NCBI GenBank assembly: GCA_050008575.1
Contig: JBEKMJ010000030.1
Coordinates: 124,001 to 188,000 of the forward strand
Direction of reading: 5' to 3'
Length of the DNA stretch: 64,000 nucleotides
Source of the DNA: Bog-159 sp050008575
GTDB taxonomy: Bacteria > Acidobacteriota > Terriglobia > Bryobacterales > Bryobacteraceae
Of this stretch, positions 17,401 to 25,998 are shown piece after piece. The notes beneath the pieces are model-generated. The model was not told the DNA's origin. It did no database searches and saw nothing but the letters and a program-made list of their open reading frames with translations. Position numbers and translations under genes: made by a program. How positions within the stretch are numbered: the stretch's first letter is position 1; each line of letters starts with the position of its first letter.

Positions 17401-19457
17401 CCCGGGTTGGGATTGGCATCGTAAGCGAACTGAATCGGCGCACCGCCCACGCCGCCGGTGCTCGCCGAGGAGAGGTGCAGCCATGCGGCGTTGCTGGTCG
17501 CAATCCAGGGGGCCGCCGTGATCAACTCCACCGCGCCGTTGCCCGCGGCGCTCCCGACCAACGCCGAACTGGTCCCCAAGGCGAAGCTGACGTCCGGCGC
17601 CACTGTGACCGCGGACGTGACAGGGCCGCTTCCGGTCTGCGGATTCCAGACCGAGACCGCTAACTGGTCCCCGACGGCGAGCGGGCAAAGGCCGTCTTGA
17701 TCCACATTCGCCACCAACTCTATCCGGTTGTCGGCCCAATAACCAATGGATAAGTTGCAAGGATTTCCGGAGACGCCCGCGCTCCAATTCTGGGTCAGGT
17801 CCGCAACTTGCAGATAGTTCGAATTGCCCGTGTAAGGAATCCCGTTCGGCAAGAATCCAAACCCCTCGCCCATCAGGGTGATGGGGGGCAAAGGCTGTAC
17901 CGCGATCGGACTCTCCCCAGTCTCGGGCGCGGGGATCGACGCGATCGTGGTCGGATTCGCCGGGAGCACTCCGCAGCTCGGGGAGACCGCCGGGATGCCC
18001 ACCGGGAGGGCGCCGCACGAGCTTGGTCCCACCAATTCGGATGCCGTAGGCGGCAGGCTGGCCGCCAGCGGGTAATCCACTACCGGCAGGTAATCTCCGA
18101 TCAGGCTGCCCGCGGGCGTATAAACCGATGTCTTGTATGGAATCGCTTGTGGGCAGCACGCGAACGTATCCGAGGGCAATATGTTTCGAATCTCAAGAGA
18201 GTTCACGCTCTGATAGTTCGCCATGGCCGTCAAATCGAGGAACGTATAGCCGTTGGCCGGCGTAATCCAATTGGGGATGCCGGCGCCGGTGCCCACGATC
18301 AGCGTGGCGTACCCGTTCGCGTCCGTCGTAAAGTACGAATCCGCCAGGCTGGCGATACCCGATCCCGAGCTGGGGTAGAACGACAGACCCATGTAGCGCA
18401 TTTGCTCGTTTCCGGACCGCGAGCAGCCGTTCGTACAGGGTGTAGGGGGGAAGGACGCTATGCGCAACCGCAAGCGCATCACTTCTCCGGCCGCGGCAAG
18501 TGTCGTCGTCAGGTTGGCTGGCAAATCCGCCGACAGGTAGCTGGAATATGTATTGGGAAATTTCACGAACTCACCTTGGCGCGACCATGCTACGGCATTC
18601 TGCGAATTAGCCGCGTAACACGACCAGGGCAAGTAATTAGCGTCATACGATTCGTGCGCTTGAAACTGTGACTGGTCCAGCCACGGAGTGGACCCGGCCG
18701 GGCTCACCACCTGCAGCGTCTGCAGCGCGTAGGCCGCGGGATACGCGCAGCCCGAAGCCACATCCCGCACGATGACGCCCGGAATCGTCGAGGGGTCCGT
18801 CGGGTCGAGATCCAGATACATCCGGACCATCAGGTATCCGGCCGCCGGTGGATTCGTGTGCTGTGGCGTATCGACGATGTGCAGCGGGGCAGCGGGATTT
18901 TGCTGGAAAAAGCCCGGATCGGTATTCCAGTTCATCCCCTGGTGCCTTTGGGTAGCGTCCAGGGAATTCACCGCGACATTGTAGCCGTTCATCATACAAC
19001 CGGTCTCTTGCGTGCCTGGAGCGCCTCCGAAGTTGACAGCCACGGCATACTGTTGCCCCTCCGCGTAGGGCGTAAAGGGCTGAAACGGGTTCACGTAGCT
19101 GGAAGTCAACGGTACGATGTTAGTATCCAGAATGGCTTGCGAAGCCAGGTAGTGGTCGTCGTTGGCGGTCAGCGAGAAGAATCGCGCATTCGGAAAACTT
19201 CCCACCACGATAAGCTGGTAGCGCGGATCGACCTTATAGTACATCTGCCAATATGTGTCGTTCAAATCGGTCTTGGAAGCTCCCTGCGGGGCGAGAGGGA
19301 TTAAGTAACAGGAATTCTGGAAATTAGTAAAAAAGTCGCCGGAAGGAAACTCATTCCCGGTGAACTGGGTGGGGAGATTCGAACAGTCCTGCGCATGCGC
19401 AACGCTGCGGCACAGACAGAGGCCCACAAACAGTATGCAAGCGTTTATCAGCTTCAT
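14433..19457 (-). CDS. Giant secreted protein with two six-repeat NHL propellers, BACON-like and Ig-like domains
   Basis: 1674 residues with a signal peptide (cleavage near AHAQ). Residues about 24-600 form an N-terminal region I do not recognise, shared with the neighbouring paralogue. Then come a BACON-like domain (NAAWLHLSS, TGTLTIAGLTFTVTQAG), six NHL repeats of the type GVAVDxxGNVYIADxxNNAV, another BACON-like unit, an Ig-like (Big_1-type) unit, a further BACON-like unit, a second block of six NHL repeats, a BACON-like unit and a final Ig-like unit. Six NHL repeats fit one closed propeller each. Likely an extracellular binding or adhesion protein. The order suggests internal duplication of a BACON-NHL6-BACON-Ig module. 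Confidence 0.8.
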   Translation of the reverse strand: MKLINACILFVGLCLCRSVAHAQDCSNLPTQFTGNEFPSGDFFTNFQNSCYLIPLAPQGASKTDLNDTYWQMYYKVDPRYQLIVVGSFPNARFFSLTANDDHYLASQAILDTNIVPLTSSYVNPFQPFTPYAEGQQYAVAVNFGGAPGTQETGCMMNGYNVAVNSLDATQRHQGMNWNTDPGFFQQNPAAPLHIVDTPQHTNPPAAGYLMVRMYLDLDPTDPSTIPGVIVRDVASGCAYPAAYALQTLQVVSPAGSTPWLDQSQFQAHESYDANYLPWSCYAANSQNAVAWSRQGEFVKFPNTYSSYLSADLPANLTTTLAAAGEVMRLRLRIASFPPTPCTNGCSRSGNEQMRYMGLSFYPSSGSGIASLADSYFTTDANGYATLIVGTGAGIPNWITPANGYTFLDLTAMANYQSVNSLEIRNILPSDTFACCPQAIPYKTSVYTPAGSLIGDYLPVVDYPLAASLPPTASELVGPSSCGALPVGIPAVSPSCGVLPANPTTIASIPAPETGESPIAVQPLPPITLMGEGFGFLPNGIPYTGNSNYLQVADLTQNWSAGVSGNPCNLSIGYWADNRIELVANVDQDGLCPLAVGDQLAVSVWNPQTGSGPVTSAVTVAPDVSFALGTSSALVGSAAGNGAVELITAAPWIATSNAAWLHLSSASTGGVGGAPIQFAYDANPNPGAQTGTLTIAGLTFTVTQAGTSYAPVAPVTALVASGLNAPQGVAVDTQGNVYIADTGNNAVEEWNPGTQQLTALVSGLSGPTGVAVDANGNVYIADSGHQAIEEWSPTSQQLIPLVTGLGSPYGVAVDAQANVYFSDSANNAIEEWNASSAQVAMLLAGSAGVSDPTGVAVDGLGNVYFADAGNNAVEQLNTATQQATALVSSGIGAPSGVAVDGQGNVDFADTGNNAIEQWNAAGQQVLTLVSSGLGSPAGVALDAQGNLYIADRNNNAIEKVTFGYLSLSAASLNEGAQAGADSVTAQVLPAGTPLTASSDQTWLAITGVTSGTVAFTFQANTSGSARVAHIAVLGQQVTITQSGETLASLAKTAGDGQSTPAGQLFPVALEVTVTDSSGMPLQGSAVTFTVTAGPGGAGGTLNSSPAMPILTDQNGNATAPALTANNIGGAFSVTASVGDLSVTFTLTNLVYTLGTSSVNVGSAPGNGSVLLVAGGPWTAASNAAWLNVSAGSQSGTGNAAIYFTYAANPNPAPQIGTLTISGSTFTVTQAAAGSQPVYPVTILISSGLSAPRGVAVDAQGNVYIADSANNAIEEWNPGTQALNTLVSGLNKPAGVAVDGQGNVYIADTSNNAIKEWNAATGQVIALVSTGLNGPVGVAVDSQGNVYFSDTGHNAVDKWLAATGTVTTLVASGVKGPRGVALDALGNVYIAASENNAVKVWNAVSAQLTSLVASGLNSPNGVAVDGDGNVYIADSGDNKVKQWNAATQKVTTLVSTGLNSPNGVAVDAQGNPYIADTNDKAVKELTPAYLWLSATSLTEGSQAGTDAVTAQVLPAGAPLTATSNETWLAITGTAGGTIGFSFTANTSANSRTAAIKVDGSPATVTQSGDAVAGIAKTAGTGQTTSIGQAFATDLQVKVKDAAGHPVKGAAVTFAAVPGATGASGTFNTSPPMPIVTNASGLATAPTLTANNTAGAFTVSATVEGLTATFSLTIAAQ

Positions 19458-19555
19458 GGCTCACAACAGGTGGCAACCCAGAATGTAGCGATTATACATC
19501 AAGAGGCCGTATCTTATTGATCTGGGACCTGTTGACACACCCTTACCGGGCCGTG

Positions 19556-19670
19556 GGTAGTGGGTCAGTTTGCTTTTGTGCCGCCGATAATCCTGCCCAA
19601 CGCCACCTTGTCCACAAAATGGAGGGCGGGCAATTCTGCCCGCCCTCCAGAAGCAAATTGACCCACTACC
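19556..19670. mobile_element. 115-bp MITE-like element with 20-bp terminal inverted repeats
   Basis: Termini 19556-19575 (ggtagtgggtcagtttgctt) and 19651-19670 are inverted copies with one mismatch. They are directly flanked by gggccgtg (19548-19555) and gggccgcg (19671-19678), an imperfect 8-bp direct repeat that looks like a target-site duplication. The interior contains a perfect 12-bp stem hairpin at 19621-19648 with loop attc. It encodes no protein. Confidence 0.65.
19621..19648. repeat. Perfect 12-bp stem hairpin inside the MITE-like element
   Basis: ggagggcgggca pairs with tgcccgccctcc around attc. It lies between two genes on the same strand and could block transcription, but no T-tract follows it, so a terminator call is not justified. 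Confidence 0.6.
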
Positions 19671-19697
19671 GGGCCGCGACCGTCAGGGAGCGGTTTC
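19671..19697. repeat. Family-A repeat arm that supplies the stop codon of the second NHL gene
   Basis: Matches the inverse of the left arm at 14333-14359 except for one base (gggccg instead of gagccg). The stop codon of the leftward giant gene (19683-19685) lies inside the repeat's ccctgacgg. The last four codons of the protein (ETAP) are repeat-encoded. Confidence 0.8.
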
Positions 19698-22600
19698 TCC
19701 GCTCTGGGTTACGGTCACCGCCGATCCATCCACTTTGATGGTCGCCGTGCGGCTGTTGGTTGAAGTGTTGGCCGTGAACGAAAAGCCGATAATCCCGTTG
19801 GCTTTGCCGGTAATGGTCAGCCAGCTTTCGTTGCTGCTGACCGTCAGAGGCGTCCCCGCCGGAAACACCTGCGCGGTTACTGAATCCGTGCCCGCCTGGG
19901 AACCCTCGGTCACGCTGGTAGCGCTCAAGCAAAGGTAGCCCGGCGTCACTTTCTTCACGGCGTTGTCATTCGTATCGGCGATGTACAGGTTCCCTAGCGC
20001 ATCCACGGCCACTCCGCTGGGCGAATTCAGCCCCGCCGAAACCAGCGTAGTTATCTTGTTTGTCGCCGCGTTCCACTGCTTGATCGCGTTGTTGCCGGAG
20101 TCCGCGATATAGACGTTGCCCTCTCCGTCCACGGCTACCGCCGAAGGGCTGTTCAGTCCGCCTGCCACCGTGGTCACCAACCGGGTGGACACACTCCACT
20201 CGTCGGCGGCATTATGCTGAGTGTCGGCGATGTACACGTTCCCGAATGCATCCACAGCCATGCCTTCCGGTTTCTTGAAGCCCGATCCAATGAGGGTTGT
20301 CACCACGCCGCTCGCCGCGAACCGCTCGTCCACGAGGTTGTTGCCTGTGTCCGGGAAATACACGTTGCCCTGGCTGTCCACGGCCACGCCCGCCGGACCG
20401 CTCGGGCCCGTCACCAGCGTGGTCAGCCCAGCCCCGGCGTTCCACTCCTTGATGGCGTTGTCCCCGGTGTCCGCGATATAGACGTTCCCGTTCGCGTCTA
20501 CTGCCACGCCCTCGGGATTGTCGAGTCCCGAACCTACCAGCGTGTTCACCTTTCCCGTGCCGGACACCCATTCCTTGATGTCATTATTCGCGCTGTCCGC
20601 GATATAGACATTGCCTTGCGCATCCACCGCGAGACCGTGCGGCGCATTCAACCCCGAAGATACCAGCGTGGTTACCGGGTATACCGGCAGATAGCCAGCG
20701 GCGGCTTGCGTGACCGTGAACTTTAATCCGGATATCGTCAGTGTTCCGGTCCGCGGAGCCGTCTTGGAATTCGCACCGTAACTGTAGTGGATCAGCGCAT
20801 CGCCGGTGCCGCTCTGGCTGCCCGCCGCCAGAGTCAACCAAGCGGCGTTGCTGGTCGCGGTCCATGGCCCGCCCGCTAGTAACAGCACGCCGCCGCCGCC
20901 GGACAGGCTTCCCACGGTTACCGACGAAGTCTCCAAAGCATTCACCAGATTTGTCAGGGTGAATGTCACGCTCAATCCACCCGTGCTGGCGGTCACCGTA
21001 AATACGCCGCCAGTGTTGTTCGCGGTCAGAGCGGGCGCCGTCGCCATGCCGTTAGAGCCGGTAAGAATGGGCATCGGCGGGCTGGAGTTAAACGTCCCGC
21101 CGGCGCCGCTCGGGCCGGACGTTGTGGTGAATGTCACCGGCGCGCCCTGTATGGGAGCGCCGCTGCCGCTCGTTACAGTCACTTGCAACGCCACTGGGAA
21201 CAGTTGTCCCGTGGGCGCGCTTTGCCCGTCGCCGGCTGATTTCGTAACGCTCCCCAGCTTGCCTGCGCTCTGCGTCACCGTAACCTGCTGGCCTAACACC
21301 GTAATGTGCGCCACGCGGCTCGCTCCCGCACTGTTCTTCTGGAACGAGAAGGCGACCGCGCCGCCAGCCGCGCTCGTAATCGTCAGCCAGGACTGGTCGC
21401 TTACGGCGGTCAGGGGCATGCCGGCCGGAAGTACCTGGGCCGTGAAGGAATCCGTGCCGGCCGCCGCTTCCTCATTCAAGCTAGTGGCGCTCAAAGAGAG
21501 ATACCCGAATGTGACTTCCTTGATCGCGTTATCGTTCTGGTCCGCGATATACAGGTTGCCTTGCGCATCGAGAGCGATCCCAGCCGGAGTGTTCAGTCCC
21601 GACGAGACTAGCCTCACCACCTGTTGGCTGGACGCATTCCACTGCTTCACGGAATTGTCGCTGGTGTCCGCGAAATAGACATTGCCTTGGCCATCCACCG
21701 CCACGCCGGTCGGTTCGTTGGTTCCCGGCTGCACCAGCGCCGTCACCTGTTGAGTAGCGAAGTTCCACTGATCGATCGAATCGTTGGTATTCGCAAAATC
21801 GACGTTACCCATCCCATCCACGGCCACGCCCAGCGGACCGCTCACCCCCGTCGTGCCACCCGCCAGCGTTACCACTTGGTTCTTGGCCGCGATCCACTCC
21901 TCGATGGCGTTGTTGGCGGAATCGGAGAAATACACATTGCTTTGCCCGTCTAGCGCCGTTCCGTAGGGGCGGCCCAACCCCGTCACCAGCGGATTCAGCG
22001 TCTGGCTGGCTGCAATCCACTCCTGCACCGTCTGGTGGCCGCTGTCGGCGATATACAAGTTGCCGTTCGCATCCACTGCTAATCCCACGGGGCTGCTCAA
22101 CCCGTTAGCGATCAAAGTGGTCAACTGCTGCGTACCGGGGACCCATTTGTCGACCACGTTGTGCCCTGTGTCCGCGATATAGACATTGCCCTGCGCGTCC
22201 ACCGCCACTCCTTGTGGACCGCTTAACCCGGTAGCCACCAACGCGGTCACCGGAGCCACTGGCGCATAGCTTGTACCGGCCTGTGTGACCGTGAAGGTTA
22301 GTCCGGCGATTGTCAGCGTGCCGGTCTGCGCCTCCGCGCCGGTATTGGCATCGTAGGCGAATTGGATCGACATGCCACCGGTGCCGCCGGTGCTCGCGGA
22401 GGAAAGGTGCAGCCACGAAGCGCCGCTGCTTGCGGTCCACGGGCCGGCCGTGATCAACTCCACGGTGCCACCGCCCGCCGCGCTCCCCACCAACACCGAA
22501 TTGGTCGCCAGTGCATAGGTGACATCCGCCGCCACGGTGACCGCGGACGTCACCGGGCCGTTTCCGGTCTGCGGATTCCAGACCGTGACGGCCAACTGGT

Positions 22601-24401
22601 CACCCACCGCGAGCGGGCAAAGGCCGCCCTGGTTCACGTTCGCCACGACTTCGATCCGGCTGTCGTACCACTGGCCAATAGATAAGTTGCACGCATTCCC
22701 GGACATACCCGCGCTCCAGTTCTGCGTTAAGTCCGTAACCTGCAGATAATTGGAATTGCCCGTATAGGGAAGTCCGTTCGGTAAGAACCCAAACCCCTCG
22801 CCGCTGAGCGTGATGGGAGGCAAAGGCTGTACCGCGACGGAACTCTCACCGGGCGCTGGCGCGGGAATCGACGCAATAGTAGTTGGGCTACCCGGCAGTA
22901 ATCCGCAGCTCGGATAGATTGCCGGGAGGCTCGTGGGAAGCATGCCGCATGAATCCGGCCCCACCAACTCGGACGCCGTCTGCGGCAGGCTGGCTGCCAG
23001 CGGATAGTCCACTTCCGGCAGGTAATCGCCGATCAGATTGCCCGCGGGTGTAAAAACGGACGTCTTGTATGGCACCACTTGCGCGCCGCAGGCGAATGTG
23101 GCCGCGGTCAATATATCTCGAATTTCAAGGAAGCTCAGGTTGTTGTATCCCTTAACGGCGGCCAGGTTGAGATACGTATATCCGTTGGCCGGCGTAATCC
23201 AGGAAGGAATGCTGGCGCCCGTGCCCACAATCAGGGTTGCGTACCCGTTGGCGTCCGTGGTGAAGTAAGAATCCGCGAGGCTGGCCAGAGCCGCGCCCGA
23301 ACTGGGGTAAAACGACAAACCCACATAGCGCATTTGCTCGTTCCCGGACCGCGAACACCCGTTCGTGCACGGCGTCGGCGGGGTGGTGGGCAGGCGCAAC
23401 CTGAACCGCATCACTTCTCCCGCCGCGGCTAGCGTCGTCGGCAAGCTGGCTGGCACATTCGCGGTCAGGTAGTAGGAATACGAATTGGGAAACTTCACGA
23501 TCTCGCTTTGGCGCGCCCAACTAAGCTCGTTCTGCGGATCGGTTGCATAACACAGGCTCGGCAGGTAATTTACTTCATAATTCTGGTGATCCAGCCATTG
23601 ATCGTGGTTCAACCAGCTATCGCCGTTGGCCGGACTTATAATTTGCAGCGTCTGCTCCGCGTAAGCCGCGGGATAGGCGCAGCCCGACGCCACATCCCGC
23701 ACGATGACCGCGGGAATCGTCGAAGGGTCTGCCGGATTGATGTCCAGATAGGCCCGCACCATCAGGTATCCGGCAGCGTTCGGATTGCTGTGCTGGGGCG
23801 TATCGACAATGTGCAGCGCCGCGGTGGGATTCTGCAGCCAGAAGCCCGGATCCGTATTCCAGTTGATCCCCTGGTGCCGGAGCGTGGCATCCAGGGAATT
23901 CATGTCCACGTTGTACCCGGTCGTCATGCAGCCGGTCTCTTGCGTGCCTGGAGTGCCTCCGAAGTTCAGTGCCGCCGCATACTGTTGTCCCTCCGCGTAG
24001 GGCGTGAACGGCTGATACGGGTTCACGTAGCTGGAGGTCAAGGGCACGATGTTGGTATCCAGAATGGCTTGCGAAAGAAGGTAATGATCGTCGTTCGCGG
24101 TCAACGAAAAAAAACGCGCGTTCGGAAAACTTCCCACCACGATAAGTTGGTAGCGTGGATCGACCTTGTAGTACATCTGCCAATATGTGTCGTTCAAGTC
24201 GGTCTTCGAAGATCCCTGCGGCGCTAGAGGAATCAAGTAACAGGAATTCTGGAAATTGGAAAAGAAGTTGCCCGTGGGGAATTCATTTCCAGTGAACTGG
24301 GTTGGCAAATTCGAACAGTCCTGGGCCCGCGCCACACCGCCGAACACACAGAAGCCCGCAAACAGCAGGCACGCAGGGAGTGGTAGCGTAATGGTTCGCA
24401 C
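19683..24401 (-). CDS. Giant secreted NHL/BACON/Ig protein, paralogue shortened at its C terminus
   Basis: 1572 residues with a signal peptide (cleavage near ARAQ). It is homologous along nearly its whole length to the 1674-residue neighbour: the same unrecognised N-terminal region of about 600 residues, a BACON-like unit, six NHL repeats, BACON-like, Ig-like and BACON-like units, six NHL repeats, and a last BACON-like unit. It lacks the final Ig-like domain (about 100 residues). The protein ends TQSGETAP at a stop codon contributed by a family-A repeat, so it was probably truncated by repeat insertion or recombination. Likely cell-surface or secreted. Confidence 0.8.
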   Translation of the reverse strand: MRTITLPLPACLLFAGFCVFGGVARAQDCSNLPTQFTGNEFPTGNFFSNFQNSCYLIPLAPQGSSKTDLNDTYWQMYYKVDPRYQLIVVGSFPNARFFSLTANDDHYLLSQAILDTNIVPLTSSYVNPYQPFTPYAEGQQYAAALNFGGTPGTQETGCMTTGYNVDMNSLDATLRHQGINWNTDPGFWLQNPTAALHIVDTPQHSNPNAAGYLMVRAYLDINPADPSTIPAVIVRDVASGCAYPAAYAEQTLQIISPANGDSWLNHDQWLDHQNYEVNYLPSLCYATDPQNELSWARQSEIVKFPNSYSYYLTANVPASLPTTLAAAGEVMRFRLRLPTTPPTPCTNGCSRSGNEQMRYVGLSFYPSSGAALASLADSYFTTDANGYATLIVGTGASIPSWITPANGYTYLNLAAVKGYNNLSFLEIRDILTAATFACGAQVVPYKTSVFTPAGNLIGDYLPEVDYPLAASLPQTASELVGPDSCGMLPTSLPAIYPSCGLLPGSPTTIASIPAPAPGESSVAVQPLPPITLSGEGFGFLPNGLPYTGNSNYLQVTDLTQNWSAGMSGNACNLSIGQWYDSRIEVVANVNQGGLCPLAVGDQLAVTVWNPQTGNGPVTSAVTVAADVTYALATNSVLVGSAAGGGTVELITAGPWTASSGASWLHLSSASTGGTGGMSIQFAYDANTGAEAQTGTLTIAGLTFTVTQAGTSYAPVAPVTALVATGLSGPQGVAVDAQGNVYIADTGHNVVDKWVPGTQQLTTLIANGLSSPVGLAVDANGNLYIADSGHQTVQEWIAASQTLNPLVTGLGRPYGTALDGQSNVYFSDSANNAIEEWIAAKNQVVTLAGGTTGVSGPLGVAVDGMGNVDFANTNDSIDQWNFATQQVTALVQPGTNEPTGVAVDGQGNVYFADTSDNSVKQWNASSQQVVRLVSSGLNTPAGIALDAQGNLYIADQNDNAIKEVTFGYLSLSATSLNEEAAAGTDSFTAQVLPAGMPLTAVSDQSWLTITSAAGGAVAFSFQKNSAGASRVAHITVLGQQVTVTQSAGKLGSVTKSAGDGQSAPTGQLFPVALQVTVTSGSGAPIQGAPVTFTTTSGPSGAGGTFNSSPPMPILTGSNGMATAPALTANNTGGVFTVTASTGGLSVTFTLTNLVNALETSSVTVGSLSGGGGVLLLAGGPWTATSNAAWLTLAAGSQSGTGDALIHYSYGANSKTAPRTGTLTISGLKFTVTQAAAGYLPVYPVTTLVSSGLNAPHGLAVDAQGNVYIADSANNDIKEWVSGTGKVNTLVGSGLDNPEGVAVDANGNVYIADTGDNAIKEWNAGAGLTTLVTGPSGPAGVAVDSQGNVYFPDTGNNLVDERFAASGVVTTLIGSGFKKPEGMAVDAFGNVYIADTQHNAADEWSVSTRLVTTVAGGLNSPSAVAVDGEGNVYIADSGNNAIKQWNAATNKITTLVSAGLNSPSGVAVDALGNLYIADTNDNAVKKVTPGYLCLSATSVTEGSQAGTDSVTAQVFPAGTPLTVSSNESWLTITGKANGIIGFSFTANTSTNSRTATIKVDGSAVTVTQSGETAP

Positions 24402-24629
24402 AGATTGAAACCCAGATTCTAGGGATTATACATCGAGCCGCCCCCATTTCAAAGCTATTTTTTTGCTCTTTCTATTGTGCCGGGAAGCTCCGGAGCCCAT
24501 GACAGCGCGGGGGCTAATGGGGGGCAACTATCTTATCGCGGATGGTTGCATTAGGCAACTACAGGACTTCCGACTTACTCGTACTAGTAGTACCAGAAAA
24601 GGTTGGCATGCCGGACCGCCGACACCCGA
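24402..24629. other. Intergenic region, no gene recognised
   Basis: 228 bp. It holds the presumed promoter of the leftward giant gene (AT-rich around 24420-24480, with gattatacatc as in its paralogue). Nothing else was supported. Confidence 0.4.
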
Positions 24630-25409
24630 TCAGGGCTTCATGTCGATCCTGAGCGCGCGTTTTTCGCTCACCAGGCGCCAGGCGCCGTCGGCCCGCTTCT
24701 CTTCCGCCGTAATTCTCAGCGAGAAGCATCCCAGGTCCGGAGCCGTCCACCAGGTCATCCTCACGCTCCCTCCCATGTGTGGTTGCACAGCGGCAGTCGG
24801 ATAGTTGAGTATCGTTTCGCGGCCAACTATTTTGCCGTCTACGCAGGCGGTATCGACCCCTGCCGCGGCTCTTGCGAAAAATTGGCGCTCCAACACCAGG
24901 CACGAAGCCTCACACCCGCTAATCGCTCCAACCGTGTGAGGGATCCGCCGCCTGAGCCTTTCCAACGTTTTGCCGTCGACGGTCACACGCGCCATCAGCC
25001 GGGACCAAAGGGGCAGTGTCGCATCCAGGGCTCGCCCGATCGCAGTTCCGAAGGGACTGCGCGGGATGGACCGCGACCTGAGAATCTCCGCGCCGTCAAG
25101 CTCATATGATGAACTATACATCTCAATCGAAGGGGACCCGTCATCCGCATACCGGATGAATTCGGAATCCACGCTGTACGGAATCCGAGCCGGAGGTGCG
25201 CCCGGACGCGCCTGGGCGACCACCAGCAGAAGTGCCGCGGCGCCCAGCATGGCCGCCGCCAACATGCGCTTTCCGGCCCGTGGCGCGCGCGCCAAAATCC
25301 AACGTTCCTGGCCCGCGGGAAAGGCCGCCCGCACGCTGTCGCGCAGTGTATCCGGCGCCGGCGGCGCGGTCCACCTATTGAGCATCTCGTCAAGTTCGGT
25401 ATCGTTCAT
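24630..25409 (-). CDS. Anti-sigma-factor-like membrane protein
   Basis: 259 residues. The acidic N terminus (MNDTELDEMLNRW) and helical region to about residue 45 face the cytoplasm. One membrane segment lies near 48-66 (MLAAAMLGAAALLLVVAQ), and about 190 residues are outside. The outer domain has four Cys and no family I recognise. The ATG overlaps the stop of the ECF sigma gene as ATGA, the usual layout for an ECF sigma factor and its cognate anti-sigma factor. The sigma-binding role is inferred from position and topology; no zinc-binding HxxxCxxC motif was seen. Confidence 0.6.
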   Translation of the reverse strand: MNDTELDEMLNRWTAPPAPDTLRDSVRAAFPAGQERWILARAPRAGKRMLAAAMLGAAALLLVVAQARPGAPPARIPYSVDSEFIRYADDGSPSIEMYSSSYELDGAEILRSRSIPRSPFGTAIGRALDATLPLWSRLMARVTVDGKTLERLRRRIPHTVGAISGCEASCLVLERQFFARAAAGVDTACVDGKIVGRETILNYPTAAVQPHMGGSVRMTWWTAPDLGCFSLRITAEEKRADGAWRLVSEKRALRIDMKP

Positions 25410-25954
25410 GGTTTTCGCTCCAGGCCCGGCATGTGCGCGGCAAGCGTCTCTTTCAAGCTGGCGCGCGCGCGTTGCAGGCGCGACTTCACCGCACCCAAAT
25501 CGAGCGTCATCACACGCGCGATCTCCGCCAGCGGCATCTGTTCGTAATGAGCCAGGATCGGCACTTCCCGCTGCGTCTCCGGCAACTGCCGGACGGCCCG
25601 GCCAACCACCTCACCCAACTCCGCGCGCAAGACTTCGTCTTCGGGCGATTGGCCGTTCCCCGCTGGATTCCCCGCGTGCCGGCCGCCTGCGACCGCCAGA
25701 TCGCCCTCCCGCAGCCGCTTCAGCGACTGGTTTCTGACTACGCCGAACAGGTAGGTGCGTATCGCGGTGCGCCGCGGATCGTACGCGCATTCCGGACGCA
25801 GCATCTGCAGGAAGCACTCCTGCACGATGTCTTCGGCGTCCGCCGCCGATCCAGTCATCCTATACGCGAAGCGGAACAGGGGCAAATGATGTTCGTCGAA
25901 CAGTTGCAGGAAAGCGGCTTCCCGGCCGCCGCGGGCTGCTTTCACCAGATCCAT
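25406..25954 (-). CDS. ECF RNA polymerase sigma factor
   Basis: 182 residues from ATG 25954; an open frame continues further upstream only as an antisense shadow. Region 2 is visible as LPLFRFAYRMTGSAADAEDI followed by VQECFLQML, and region 4 as LPETQREVPILAHYEQMPLAEIA with AVKSRLQRARASLKE. The length fits group IV (ECF) sigma factors. Overlap with the next gene (ATGA) pairs it with a membrane anti-sigma candidate. The target promoter is unknown. It should release envelope- or stress-responsive transcription when the partner is inactivated. Confidence 0.92.
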   Translation of the reverse strand: MDLVKAARGGREAAFLQLFDEHHLPLFRFAYRMTGSAADAEDIVQECFLQMLRPECAYDPRRTAIRTYLFGVVRNQSLKRLREGDLAVAGGRHAGNPAGNGQSPEDEVLRAELGEVVGRAVRQLPETQREVPILAHYEQMPLAEIARVMTLDLGAVKSRLQRARASLKETLAAHMPGLERKP

Positions 25955-25998
25955 GCTTGTCTGTACAGTATTACCGCGAAAGCTGAAAAGGAATCGGA

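Larger units (their letters stand above)
19458..19682. other. Intergenic region between giant paralogues, mostly mobile repeat DNA
   Basis: 225 bp. It holds the upstream region of the 1674-residue gene (19458-19545), which resembles the region upstream of its paralogue (both contain gattatacatc), then the MITE-like element 19556-19670 and the start of family-A copy 19671-19697. Confidence 0.6.

Noticed and set aside
19621..19648. Perfect hairpin as a terminator of the giant NHL gene
   Set aside because: No T-tract on either side; it lies inside the MITE-like element.
14433..24401. CRISPR-like periodic repeats near the Cas6-like gene
   Set aside because: The period comes from coding NHL repeats with varied codons; there are no identical direct repeats with spacers.
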